From: JABIEQ01 sp964516055
GTDB taxonomy: Bacteria > Patescibacteriota > Patescibacteriia > Magasanikbacterales > UBA922
Reading direction: 5' to 3'
DNA: 16,606 nt
Assembly: GCA_964516055.1 (NCBI GenBank)
Contig: CAZEYK010000022.1
Coordinates: 1 to 16,606, forward strand
Shown here: in pieces, positions 4,960 to 12,334 of the stretch
Numbering within the stretch: position 1 is the stretch's first letter
Layout: each line of letters starts with the position of its first letter
Notes under the pieces: model-generated
What the model saw: the letters and a program-made list of their open reading frames with translations, nothing else
What the model was told of the DNA's origin: nothing
Databases searched by the model: none
Program-made: the position numbers and the translations under genes

Positions 4960-5036
4960 GAGATTTTTTGCTCATTAGCATACTATCTTAGTTTTTTGTG
5001 TTTACTACCCGTCTAGGGTAACTATGACAAAAAATT

Positions 5037-6731
5037 TTACATTTCTTCAACGGGAGTAATACCAAGAAGTCCTAACCCTTGTTCCATTACAAGAAGAATT
5101 TTTTCTATCAGTTGCAGTCGAAATTGTTGTTCTTGTTCTGGTGCTTTCAGAACCGGACACTCATGATAAAAGCTATTAAAGGCTTGAGCAAGATCCAGGA
5201 GATACTTGGCAATAACTGCCGGATTTATAATCTCGCTCGCTTTGGCAGTAATTTCAGGATAAGAAAGAAGATGTATCAATACTGTTTTTTCTGTTTGATG
5301 AAGAGTTGTGGACGTGTGTGATGGGACAACGGACAATGAAGCTGCCTTACGTAATATACTCTTGATGCGAGCCGTGATGTAAAGTAGATACGGACCACTA
5401 TCTCCAGAGATACTTACTGAGGCGTTCATATCAAAGGCGACGTCGTCTGACACCCCTACTTTAAGCATACTATATTTGAGTGCAGCAATAGCAATGAGCA
5501 TGGCAATATGTTCTTTGTCTTTTATGTTTGACTCTGCCATAACATCTTGCACTTGCGCGATAACTTGTTCGAGTAATGCATCTCCGGTGATAACATTACC
5601 GAGTCGTGAACTCATTTTTACGTCTCCTTTGAGTTGCAGATATCCCCCAACAAGATGTTGTTCTTTTCCTGTTGTTTCGGGAAGTACATGTTCAAGTGCT
5701 TTGAATACTACTTTGAAATATTCTGTTTGTTCTTTTCCAACAACATGAATAACCTTGTCTGGATGTTGTTGTGTGAAATGTGTAATGGCAAGCCCTATCT
5801 CTTTTCCTTCATAGGTGGGGAATCCTTTGCTATTGATAAATACTCTATCATGAAGCCCATATTTACTGCCTTCAAAAATAATAGCTCCCTCACTTTTTTT
5901 GAAAATACCTTTTTTTAGATATTCAAGAACGGTTTGTTTTCCAAGTACGTCAACTTCTGATTCAAAATATAACTTGTCGAAGTGTGTATCAAGTTTTTGG
6001 TAAATAGTATCAAAATACTCAAGACTCCATTGTCTTGCGGTGGTATAGACATCTTGAATTGTAGGATCGCGGTCGTATACTTTTTGGTTATATTCCAAAA
6101 TTTCTGCCTTTGCTTGTTCGTTTGTTTCAAATGCTTGAGATCCTGCAGCGTAGGCAGCGCCAAGAAATTCGACTCGTTTTTTTATGTCTTGTGCTGTTTG
6201 TGCATGAAAGTTATCAAGATTTTGGTAAATTCCCCATAGCGACTTCGCAATATGCATACCAACGTCTCCTTGGTAATTTACCCGTATGACGGTATATCCG
6301 CTATTTTCTAAAATCCGTGAAACGCTTTCACCGGTGATAGTGTTTCGCAGATGACCAAGGTGAAAAGATTTCATGGGGTTTGGACAAGCAAATTCAACAA
6401 GATACTTTTTTCCTTTTCCGGTATCATGAGTACCAAATGTTTTTGTTATTTTCAGTAGTGCTTGCTCAGCAAGCCACGCATCATTGAGCGTAATATTTAC
6501 ATATGGTCCTGTGGCAATGACCTGTTTTATTGAGGCGTGTGATTTTTCCTTCAACGTGTTGACGATGCTATTGGCAATTTCTGCTGGATTTTTTTGTTGT
6601 TCTTTTGCTAATGCAAAACATCCAAGTGCGACATCACCAAGGGTTTTGTCTGGTGGGATAGAAAAAAGTAGTTGGCCACTGATGCCACTATTATTCAATA
6701 TTGTAGTAAGTTCTTGCTCTATGCAATTCAT
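5037..6731 (-). CDS. argS: Arginyl-tRNA synthetase
   Basis: 564 residues from the ATG at 6731. A class I synthetase that attaches arginine to tRNA(Arg). It shows the ArgRS-specific N-terminal domain (about 1-85, with TGPYVNITL), the HIGH motif as HLGH (124-127, after ACPNPMKSF), the KMSKS loop as KMSSR (372-376) and the C-terminal DALR anticodon-binding domain (from GPYLLYITARIKSILRKA to the end). Length is normal for the family. An in-frame extension upstream would overlap tyrS and start inside its S4 domain, so the ATG 4 bp after the tyrS stop is preferred. No SD; context TCGT-ATG. Last gene of the valS-tyrS-argS operon, with a terminator about 80 bp downstream. Confidence 0.96.
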   Translation of the reverse strand: MNCIEQELTTILNNSGISGQLLFSIPPDKTLGDVALGCFALAKEQQKNPAEIANSIVNTLKEKSHASIKQVIATGPYVNITLNDAWLAEQALLKITKTFGTHDTGKGKKYLVEFACPNPMKSFHLGHLRNTITGESVSRILENSGYTVIRVNYQGDVGMHIAKSLWGIYQNLDNFHAQTAQDIKKRVEFLGAAYAAGSQAFETNEQAKAEILEYNQKVYDRDPTIQDVYTTARQWSLEYFDTIYQKLDTHFDKLYFESEVDVLGKQTVLEYLKKGIFKKSEGAIIFEGSKYGLHDRVFINSKGFPTYEGKEIGLAITHFTQQHPDKVIHVVGKEQTEYFKVVFKALEHVLPETTGKEQHLVGGYLQLKGDVKMSSRLGNVITGDALLEQVIAQVQDVMAESNIKDKEHIAMLIAIAALKYSMLKVGVSDDVAFDMNASVSISGDSGPYLLYITARIKSILRKAASLSVVPSHTSTTLHQTEKTVLIHLLSYPEITAKASEIINPAVIAKYLLDLAQAFNSFYHECPVLKAPEQEQQFRLQLIEKILLVMEQGLGLLGITPVEEM

Positions 6732-6735
6732 ACGA

Positions 6736-7917
6736 TTAGGCGATGCGGATAAAAAACCGTTTTCCTTTTTGGATAATGTCACCTGATGTTACTGTTTGTT
6801 CAATGTGGTCTACTTTTTTATCATTTATTTTTACACCACCTTGTTCTATGGCTCTTCGTGCTTCTGAACTACTTTTTACCATGTGTGCTTCTACGAGTAC
6901 GGTGATGATATCCGCGTTACTGGGAGACATTTCAGGAATATCTGTTGGTGTTTGTTTGTGTTGAATAACGGTTTCAAAATGTTGTTTACCCTGTTCTGCG
7001 GCATCTTGTCCTAAAAAGGTTTTGGTAATTTCGTATGCAAGGCGAAGTTTGAGGTCGCGAGGATTTTTTTCAGTATCCATGGACTTAATGTCTTCCATTG
7101 GCACGGTGGTACAAAGTTCAAATCCACTTTGGATCATATCATCTGTCCAACTCATGACTTTTCCAAACATGTCTTCTGGAGTGTCTGACAGTGCAATCAT
7201 GTTGCCAGCGGTTTTACTCATTTTTGCGCCCGTATTGTCTACAAGCAGTTTGCCAGTGAGTACAAATTTTTCTTTATTTTTTAGTTGTTTCATGAGAGTT
7301 CGTCCGGCGAGCATGTTGAACGTTTGGTCGTTTCCTCCCACTTCTCCATCAACATCCATCGCAACACAGTCGTAGCCTTGCATGAGGGGGTACATAAATT
7401 CGTGAAGGTAGATTGGTTTTTCTTCTTCGATACGCTTTTGAAACATGTCTCGTTCTAGCATGCGTTGAACAGTAAAATTACTCGAAAGTTCGATAACGTC
7501 AGCAAAGGTCATTTTGCTGTGCCATTCGCTATTGTATTTTACTTCCACGGGATTTTCTCCATCAAAATCAAGAATTTTGGCGGCTTGATCTTTGTAGGTT
7601 TGGTAGTTGGAGACTACTTCTTCTCTCGTTAATTTTTGGCGAGCTGATGATTTGTCTGTTGGGTCGCCGATCATACCGGTAAAATCGCCAATAAGAAAAA
7701 TTACCTTGTGCCCAAGATCTTGAAATTGTTTGAGTTTGAGTAGCGTGATGCCATGACCAATGTGAAGTGTTGGTGCGGTTGGATCGTACCCGGTGTAGAG
7801 TGAAAGTTGTTTTCCTTCTTCAAGTCGTGCTTTGAGGAATTCTGTTTTGGGGTAAATGTGTTCTACGCCACGGGTGAGGAGTTCTTGAATTTTTTTTTGG
7901 TCAGTACTGATTGCCAT
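6736..7917 (-). CDS. tyrS: Tyrosyl-tRNA synthetase
   Basis: 393 residues. A class I synthetase charging tRNA(Tyr). The catalytic domain has YTGYDPTAPTLHIGH with HIGH at 52-55, GDFTGMIGDPTDKS (77-90) and the KMSKS loop as KMSKT (232-236, in NTGAKMSKTAGN). An S4 RNA-binding domain closes the protein (about 335-393, with SSSEARRAIEQGGVKIND). The architecture matches the bacterial TyrRS subtype of TyrZ type rather than the classic E. coli TyrS. The ATG at 7917 is preferred to an in-frame TTG three codons upstream. No SD; context TCGT-ATG. It is 42 bp after valS and 4 bp before argS, so translational coupling with argS is likely. Confidence 0.95.
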   Translation of the reverse strand: MAISTDQKKIQELLTRGVEHIYPKTEFLKARLEEGKQLSLYTGYDPTAPTLHIGHGITLLKLKQFQDLGHKVIFLIGDFTGMIGDPTDKSSARQKLTREEVVSNYQTYKDQAAKILDFDGENPVEVKYNSEWHSKMTFADVIELSSNFTVQRMLERDMFQKRIEEEKPIYLHEFMYPLMQGYDCVAMDVDGEVGGNDQTFNMLAGRTLMKQLKNKEKFVLTGKLLVDNTGAKMSKTAGNMIALSDTPEDMFGKVMSWTDDMIQSGFELCTTVPMEDIKSMDTEKNPRDLKLRLAYEITKTFLGQDAAEQGKQHFETVIQHKQTPTDIPEMSPSNADIITVLVEAHMVKSSSEARRAIEQGGVKINDKKVDHIEQTVTSGDIIQKGKRFFIRIA

Positions 7918-7959
7918 ACGATGCAAATATACGAATGATACTAATTATACAAATAGGAT

Positions 7960-10644
7960 CTATTTCAATTGGGTAAGTTGTTGCTGTAGTTTTTCTGCTT
8001 TTTGTTTTGCTTCTTCAAGTTTGGCTTGTTCTTGTGCAACAACATCTTCTGGCGCGTTGTCTACAAATCCTTTGTTACTCAATTTCTTTTCGAGCATGGT
8101 AATAAACGGAGTAACATGATCGAGTTCTTTTTGAAGACGCTCTTGTTCTTTTTCGGCGTCAACTGAGCCAGCTATATCAATAAACACTTCTACTCCTGAT
8201 TCAACAAATCCAACAAAGTTATCTGATTCACTAATTTCATCTTGAAAGTTAAGCTCTTCAAGTCTGGCAAGACCAAAAAAAAGTTCTTTATTATTTCTGA
8301 GATAAGGTTTGTCTTTGTCTGACTTTATTATACATGAAACTTTTTTTGCTGGCTCTATGTTGTACTCGGCACGAAGTGCACGAATGTTTGTGATAATTGT
8401 TTTTATGATTTCAAACTGTGCTATTGATTCTAATTGATCTTCCCCTGTTTCTAATGGCCAAGACTGCACCATGAGCATTTCTTCTTTCCCATATACTTCT
8501 TGCCAAATTGCTTCGGTAACAAATGGCATGTATGGATGCCACAGTTTTAGTATGGTGTTTAGAATATAGTTGAGGATGTCTGATTTTTCTCCTTCAATTT
8601 TTGCGATTTCCAGATACCAATCGGCAAGTTCACTCCAGGTAAAATCGCGAAGTTTTTCGCCTGCCACGGAAAATTGGTATTGTTCAATATCAGCTGACAC
8701 TGCTTCTACCACGTGATGCAATCGAGCGAGTATCCATTTGTCTGCAAGTGTTTTTGGCTCAGGAGTTTTGATGTCTTGTTGTGGTTCAGTGATGTTTATA
8801 AGCATGAACCGAGAAATGTTCCAAAGCTTGTTGGTAAAATTGCGAAAGCCAGCAATTTTTTCTTCGGATAAACGAGAATCATTCCCCGGGGTGGCGCCGA
8901 TTAAAAGTGATAAGCGAGTTGCGTCTGTTCCATAGGCATTGCACATATCAAGGGGGTCGATAATGTTGCCGAGTGATTTACTCATTTTATTTCCATGTTC
9001 ATCTCGAACAAGTCCATGCAAATATACTGTTTTGAATGGAATTTGCCCAGTAAGATAGGTTGTCATCATGATCATTCGAATAACCCAAAATGTGAGGATA
9101 TCGTAGCCTGTTTCAAGAACATCTGTGGGATGGTATGTTTGGCAATCAACAGAATCAGCAAGCCATTGTGCTAATGTTTTTCCTTTGTATTCATCGCCAA
9201 GCAATGTACTAAATGTCCACATACCAGCGCTAAACCATGTGTCTAATGTATCAGGATCCCGCTTCCATCCTTCACCCTCGGGCGCCTCCATGCCAACATA
9301 GATTTCATCTTCTCTATACCAAGCAGGGATTTGGTGTCCATACCATAGTTGTCTACTGATACACCAATCGCGAAGATTATCGACCCAATTAAAGTACGCT
9401 TTATTAAATTGTTCAGGAAGAATTTCAATTTGTTTGGTGTTGATGACGTGTTGCATGATTCTTTGCAATGTCACCGTGTCTCCTGTTTGTATTCCCTCAA
9501 TTTCACTATGTGGCATGTTGAATTCTTTTTTGACATCGACAAACCATTGTTCCCGAATTTGTGGTTCAATGACTCCCTTTCCACGGCTATTGATAGCAAT
9601 ATTGTGTTCGTAGCTTTCATCAATTTTTACCAATAATCCTTTTTCTTTTAATTTTTTTGCTATTTTGGTTCGTGCTTCTTCTATTGGCATACCTGCGAAC
9701 TCCCCCGCTATGGGGAGAAGCTTTCCCTCTAAGTCGATCACTTGTTCTTTGTCTAAGCTGTGTCTTTCTGCTATTTCAAAGTCAGTGGCATCATGCCATG
9801 GGGTGATGGTCATTGCACCAGTACCAAATTCCATATCAATAGCATCATCTTTAATAACGGTGGCGGTAATTTTTCCATTGATCCACTCACATTCAAATGT
9901 GTCACCGTGCTTGTAGTTTTTGTACCGTTTATCATCAGGATGCACGACTATATATTTATCTCCAAATTTAGTTTCTGGTCTAGCGGTCCCAATTACAAAC
10001 GGACCATACTGAAAATAATAAAATGGGGCTTTTTCCGTTTTTCTGAGAACTTCTATGTTTGAAACGTTCGATTGCATTTTTGAATCCCAATTCACAATAC
10101 GATGCCCACGATAGATAAGTTCTTCCTTGTACATCGTATTAAATGCAAGGTTTACGGCGTGATTTCTTTTTTCATCAAGGGTGAACGCTTCCCTACTCCA
10201 GTCAAGACTTGTTCCCATGCGTTTGGCTTGATTGACGATAGTGTCATGACTATCTTGTGCAAATGCATCAACACGATCAATAAATTTTTTCCGTCCCAAA
10301 TCATGTCGAGTTACTTGTTCCTCGTCCCACATGATTTTTTCTACTTTTTCTTGGGTGGCTATAGCGGCGTGGTCTGTTCCGGGTAACCAGAGTGTTTTAT
10401 ATCCTTTCATGCGGTGGAATCTGACCATAAGATCTTCGACAGCAAGCATAACAGCGTGACCAATGTGCAGTGTTCCTGTCACATTTGGTGGTGGCAAAAC
10501 CATAGAAAAACTTTCAGCATCTTCTTTGCAGACACCTTGTTTTATACATTCATCTGGATTAAATAGTCCTGAAGATTCCCATTTTTCATAAATGGTGTGT
10601 TCGTATTTTTCTGGTTCGTAGACTTTTTCAAGTTCTTTTTTCAT
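7960..10644 (-). CDS. valS: Valyl-tRNA synthetase
   Basis: 894 residues, normal for bacterial ValRS. It charges tRNA(Val) and edits Thr-tRNA(Val). HIGH is at 60-63 (VTGTLHIGHA), followed by the characteristic GTDHAAIATQ; the CP1 editing domain shows TARPETKFGDKYIVVHPDD and ITPWHDATDFEIAERH; KMSKS is at 553-557 (NKMSKSLGNIIDP). The anticodon-binding helical domain follows, and the last 70 residues or so (from VDAEKEQERL to LQQQLTQLK) form the C-terminal coiled coil typical of bacterial ValRS. No SD; context ACGT-ATG. Second gene of a minus-strand operon, 27 bp after the small membrane protein gene. Ends in TAG. Confidence 0.96.
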   Translation of the reverse strand: MKKELEKVYEPEKYEHTIYEKWESSGLFNPDECIKQGVCKEDAESFSMVLPPPNVTGTLHIGHAVMLAVEDLMVRFHRMKGYKTLWLPGTDHAAIATQEKVEKIMWDEEQVTRHDLGRKKFIDRVDAFAQDSHDTIVNQAKRMGTSLDWSREAFTLDEKRNHAVNLAFNTMYKEELIYRGHRIVNWDSKMQSNVSNIEVLRKTEKAPFYYFQYGPFVIGTARPETKFGDKYIVVHPDDKRYKNYKHGDTFECEWINGKITATVIKDDAIDMEFGTGAMTITPWHDATDFEIAERHSLDKEQVIDLEGKLLPIAGEFAGMPIEEARTKIAKKLKEKGLLVKIDESYEHNIAINSRGKGVIEPQIREQWFVDVKKEFNMPHSEIEGIQTGDTVTLQRIMQHVINTKQIEILPEQFNKAYFNWVDNLRDWCISRQLWYGHQIPAWYREDEIYVGMEAPEGEGWKRDPDTLDTWFSAGMWTFSTLLGDEYKGKTLAQWLADSVDCQTYHPTDVLETGYDILTFWVIRMIMMTTYLTGQIPFKTVYLHGLVRDEHGNKMSKSLGNIIDPLDMCNAYGTDATRLSLLIGATPGNDSRLSEEKIAGFRNFTNKLWNISRFMLINITEPQQDIKTPEPKTLADKWILARLHHVVEAVSADIEQYQFSVAGEKLRDFTWSELADWYLEIAKIEGEKSDILNYILNTILKLWHPYMPFVTEAIWQEVYGKEEMLMVQSWPLETGEDQLESIAQFEIIKTIITNIRALRAEYNIEPAKKVSCIIKSDKDKPYLRNNKELFFGLARLEELNFQDEISESDNFVGFVESGVEVFIDIAGSVDAEKEQERLQKELDHVTPFITMLEKKLSNKGFVDNAPEDVVAQEQAKLEEAKQKAEKLQQQLTQLK

Positions 10645-10671
10645 ACGTACGGATAACTAATAATCCTTAAA

Positions 10672-10938
10672 TTACTCATTGTTTTTTTTGATCCACCACT
10701 TTTTGACAAATGGAAGCGTCAGCGTGGAGAGCCAAAATCCAATTGATGGCACAATGGCATTCACCCACGGGTAAGAAATTCCTGCAATATACATGAATAA
10801 CACAATGAGTCCATAAGTCATGATAATAACAGAAATTTTTCTCGTAGTGCTCGTTTCCCAGGCTTTATCTTGTTCTACACGAATATTGCGTTTTTCTAAC
10901 TGTATTATACGATTTTCTAACTCTTGTATGTCTGTCAT
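10672..10938 (-). CDS. Small coiled-coil, two-helix membrane protein of unknown function
   Basis: 88 residues from the ATG at 10938 (an in-frame TTG five codons upstream is less likely). Residues 1-25 are a short coiled coil (IQELENRIIQLEKRN), followed by DKAWETSTTRK, a first transmembrane segment (about 35-53), SYPWVNAIVPSIG and a second segment (about 58-78), then a basic tail (KKWWIKKNN). The DKAWETS and NAIVPSxGFxLSTLTLPFxKxxW signatures are ones I associate with a conserved family of unknown function common in Patescibacteria; that is from memory. It leads the valS-tyrS-argS operon, downstream of an extended -10 promoter. No function can be assigned. Confidence 0.8.
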   Translation of the reverse strand: MTDIQELENRIIQLEKRNIRVEQDKAWETSTTRKISVIIMTYGLIVLFMYIAGISYPWVNAIVPSIGFWLSTLTLPFVKKWWIKKNNE

Positions 10939-10973
10939 AATGTGTGAACACAATTAGGGTCCATAATGTAAAA

Positions 10974-11002
10974 ATCGTAACAAATTTGGCTGAGAAAAGC
11001 AA
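10974..11002 (-). promoter_or_regulatory. promoter of the membrane protein-valS-tyrS-argS operon
   Basis: Minus-strand -10 TACGAT (10979-10974) preceded by TGT (extended -10), with a weak -35 TTGCTT (11002-10997) at 17 bp. The predicted start near 10967 gives a leader of about 29 nt. It diverges from the promoter of the DHH-family gene, the two -35 boxes being 33 bp apart. Confidence 0.45.
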
Positions 11003-11035
11003 ACTTTGCATTTTTTCTCTTTTTTGGCTACCTTG

Positions 11036-11064
11036 TTGACAATATCGGCTATAGTTGGTACACT
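11036..11064 (+). promoter_or_regulatory. promoter of the DHH-family gene
   Basis: Perfect -35 TTGACA (11036-11041), a 17-bp spacer and -10 TACACT (11059-11064). The predicted start near 11071 leaves a 48-nt leader ending in CTCTCTCCT directly before the ATG, without an SD. Confidence 0.6.
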
Positions 11065-11119
11065 CTGCTATTACTAAACAATAATTTGATGATATCCATT
11101 TTAGTCGGTTCTCTCTCCT

Positions 11120-12274
11120 ATGGCCTTATCTACGATAGACCAAATTACCCAACTCCTTTATACAAAACAGAAAATTTTGATTACGTTTCGTAAAAATGGC
11201 AAAGGTGACGCAATTATGAGCGCGTCTGCTTTGTCATTGTTTTTAGAAAAACTAGGAAAGGATGTTGATATTATCTGCGAAGAGTTTACCCCTCCGAAGA
11301 TGTTTTCTTTTGTAAAAAAAGTCAATGATATTAAGCCCCATTTCCCCCATCTGCAAAAAATGATTGTATCTGTTGATCTGAACCACGCGGGGCTTTCTGA
11401 TATTTCCTATCAGGTCCGAGATGGCAAGTTGCTTATTTATATTACTCCTGAACAGGGAACGCTTTCTGCTGAGCACGTACAGACGTCATCTACTCCATTT
11501 ACCTATGATTTAATTATCACGGTGAATACGCAAGATCTTGACTCACTTGGTACTCTGTACCATGACAATATTGATCTGTTTTATAAAACACCTATTATTA
11601 ATATTGATCATGATAGTGCCAACGAACATTATGGGGAAATTAATCATACAAATTTGACGGTAAGTTCTACCGCAGAAGTATTGTTTCAACTCAAGCAACA
11701 TATTGGAGAAGAATATATTGATGAAGATATTGCTACCGCCCTTTTGGCAGCAATGATTGCAAACACTCGCAGTTTTAAAAATACTAATGTCCGACCACAT
11801 ACCCTGACGACAGCAAGTAAACTCATGGAAATGGGAGCTGATCGTGAATTGATTATTAAACATTTATATCAAACACGTTCTATCCGAGCACTCAAACTGT
11901 GGGGCTATGCCTTGAGCCATTTGAAACATGATATGTCTCTAGGACTTGTGTACACGCTTATTACGAGAGATAATTTTATTCACTCGGGAGCTACACAACA
12001 AGATTTGGAAGATATTATTGACGAGTTGATTGCAAATTCTCCTGAGGCAAAAATCATTCTCCTGCTTCATGAGCAGTTAGATGCCAACGGAAATCCAACT
12101 ATTCAGGGTATCCTGCGAACACAACGACCATTTGACGCCAAACTCCTTACCAATCAATTTGCTCCTAAAGGCACAAAAGAACAGGTCACCTTTTGTGTGA
12201 ATAAACCACTTTCTGAATCGGAAGCATCGGTGGTTGATCATATTCGAAAAGTACTTCGAGTTATCATGCAATAA
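11120..12274 (+). CDS. DHH-family phosphoesterase-like protein with degenerate active site
   Basis: 384 residues with the layout of DHH/DHHA1 phosphoesterases (NrnA/RecJ-like enzymes that cleave short oligonucleotides, pAp or cyclic dinucleotides). Aligned by motif: motif I HxxxDxD is RKNGKGD (24-30), so His and the first Asp are Arg24 and Lys28 and only Asp30 remains; motif II Asp is Asn136 (TVNTQD); motif III DHH is DHD (163-165, in NIDHDSANEHYGEIN); motif IV Asp is Asn215 (IANTRSF). The C-terminal DHHA1-like half (about 250-384) has SPEAKIILLLHEQ and a Gly-poor end. Most manganese ligands are therefore replaced, so a non-catalytic or altered role is likely. I have an impression that related Patescibacteria proteins share these changes. 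Divergent from the aminoacyl-tRNA synthetase operon; own promoter and terminator; no SD. Confidence 0.8.
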   Translation: MALSTIDQITQLLYTKQKILITFRKNGKGDAIMSASALSLFLEKLGKDVDIICEEFTPPKMFSFVKKVNDIKPHFPHLQKMIVSVDLNHAGLSDISYQVRDGKLLIYITPEQGTLSAEHVQTSSTPFTYDLIITVNTQDLDSLGTLYHDNIDLFYKTPIINIDHDSANEHYGEINHTNLTVSSTAEVLFQLKQHIGEEYIDEDIATALLAAMIANTRSFKNTNVRPHTLTTASKLMEMGADRELIIKHLYQTRSIRALKLWGYALSHLKHDMSLGLVYTLITRDNFIHSGATQQDLEDIIDELIANSPEAKIILLLHEQLDANGNPTIQGILRTQRPFDAKLLTNQFAPKGTKEQVTFCVNKPLSESEASVVDHIRKVLRVIMQ

Positions 12275-12294
12275 AAGTAAATATAATACATACA

Positions 12295-12318
12295 AAAAAA
12301 CCGCCTTAGCGGTTTTTT
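12295..12318. terminator. bidirectional terminator between the DHH-family gene and gpmI
   Basis: AAAAAACCGC (12295-12304) pairs with GCGGTTTTTT (12309-12318), a perfect 10-bp stem with loop CTTA. Flanking A and T runs make it usable from both sides by the two convergent genes. Confidence 0.85.
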
Positions 12319-12334
12319 ATTTTTTGTTCTATTG

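Larger units (their letters stand above)
4654..5036. other. 383-bp non-coding region between argS and the methyltransferase-like gene
   Basis: No convincing protein gene. It holds the SD and leader of the minus-strand gene, four exact copies of TTGTCAA (4688, 4703, 4808 and 4904), each giving a TTGACA -35-like box on the minus strand, a long imperfect hairpin (4737-4792), a plus-strand promoter (4808-4836), an extended -10 TGCTATAAA (4862-4870) and a symmetric terminator (4926-4959). Three of the listed promoters face the methyltransferase-like gene or the gap itself. Confidence 0.6.

Noticed and set aside
5006..5020. TACCC/GGGTA hairpin 17 bp after argS
   Set aside because: The stem is 5 bp and no T run follows on either strand, so it is not a terminator.
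6732..6782. Longer argS start inside tyrS
   Set aside because: It would overlap the S4 domain of tyrS by 47 bp; the ArgRS N-terminal domain begins at the Met at 6731.
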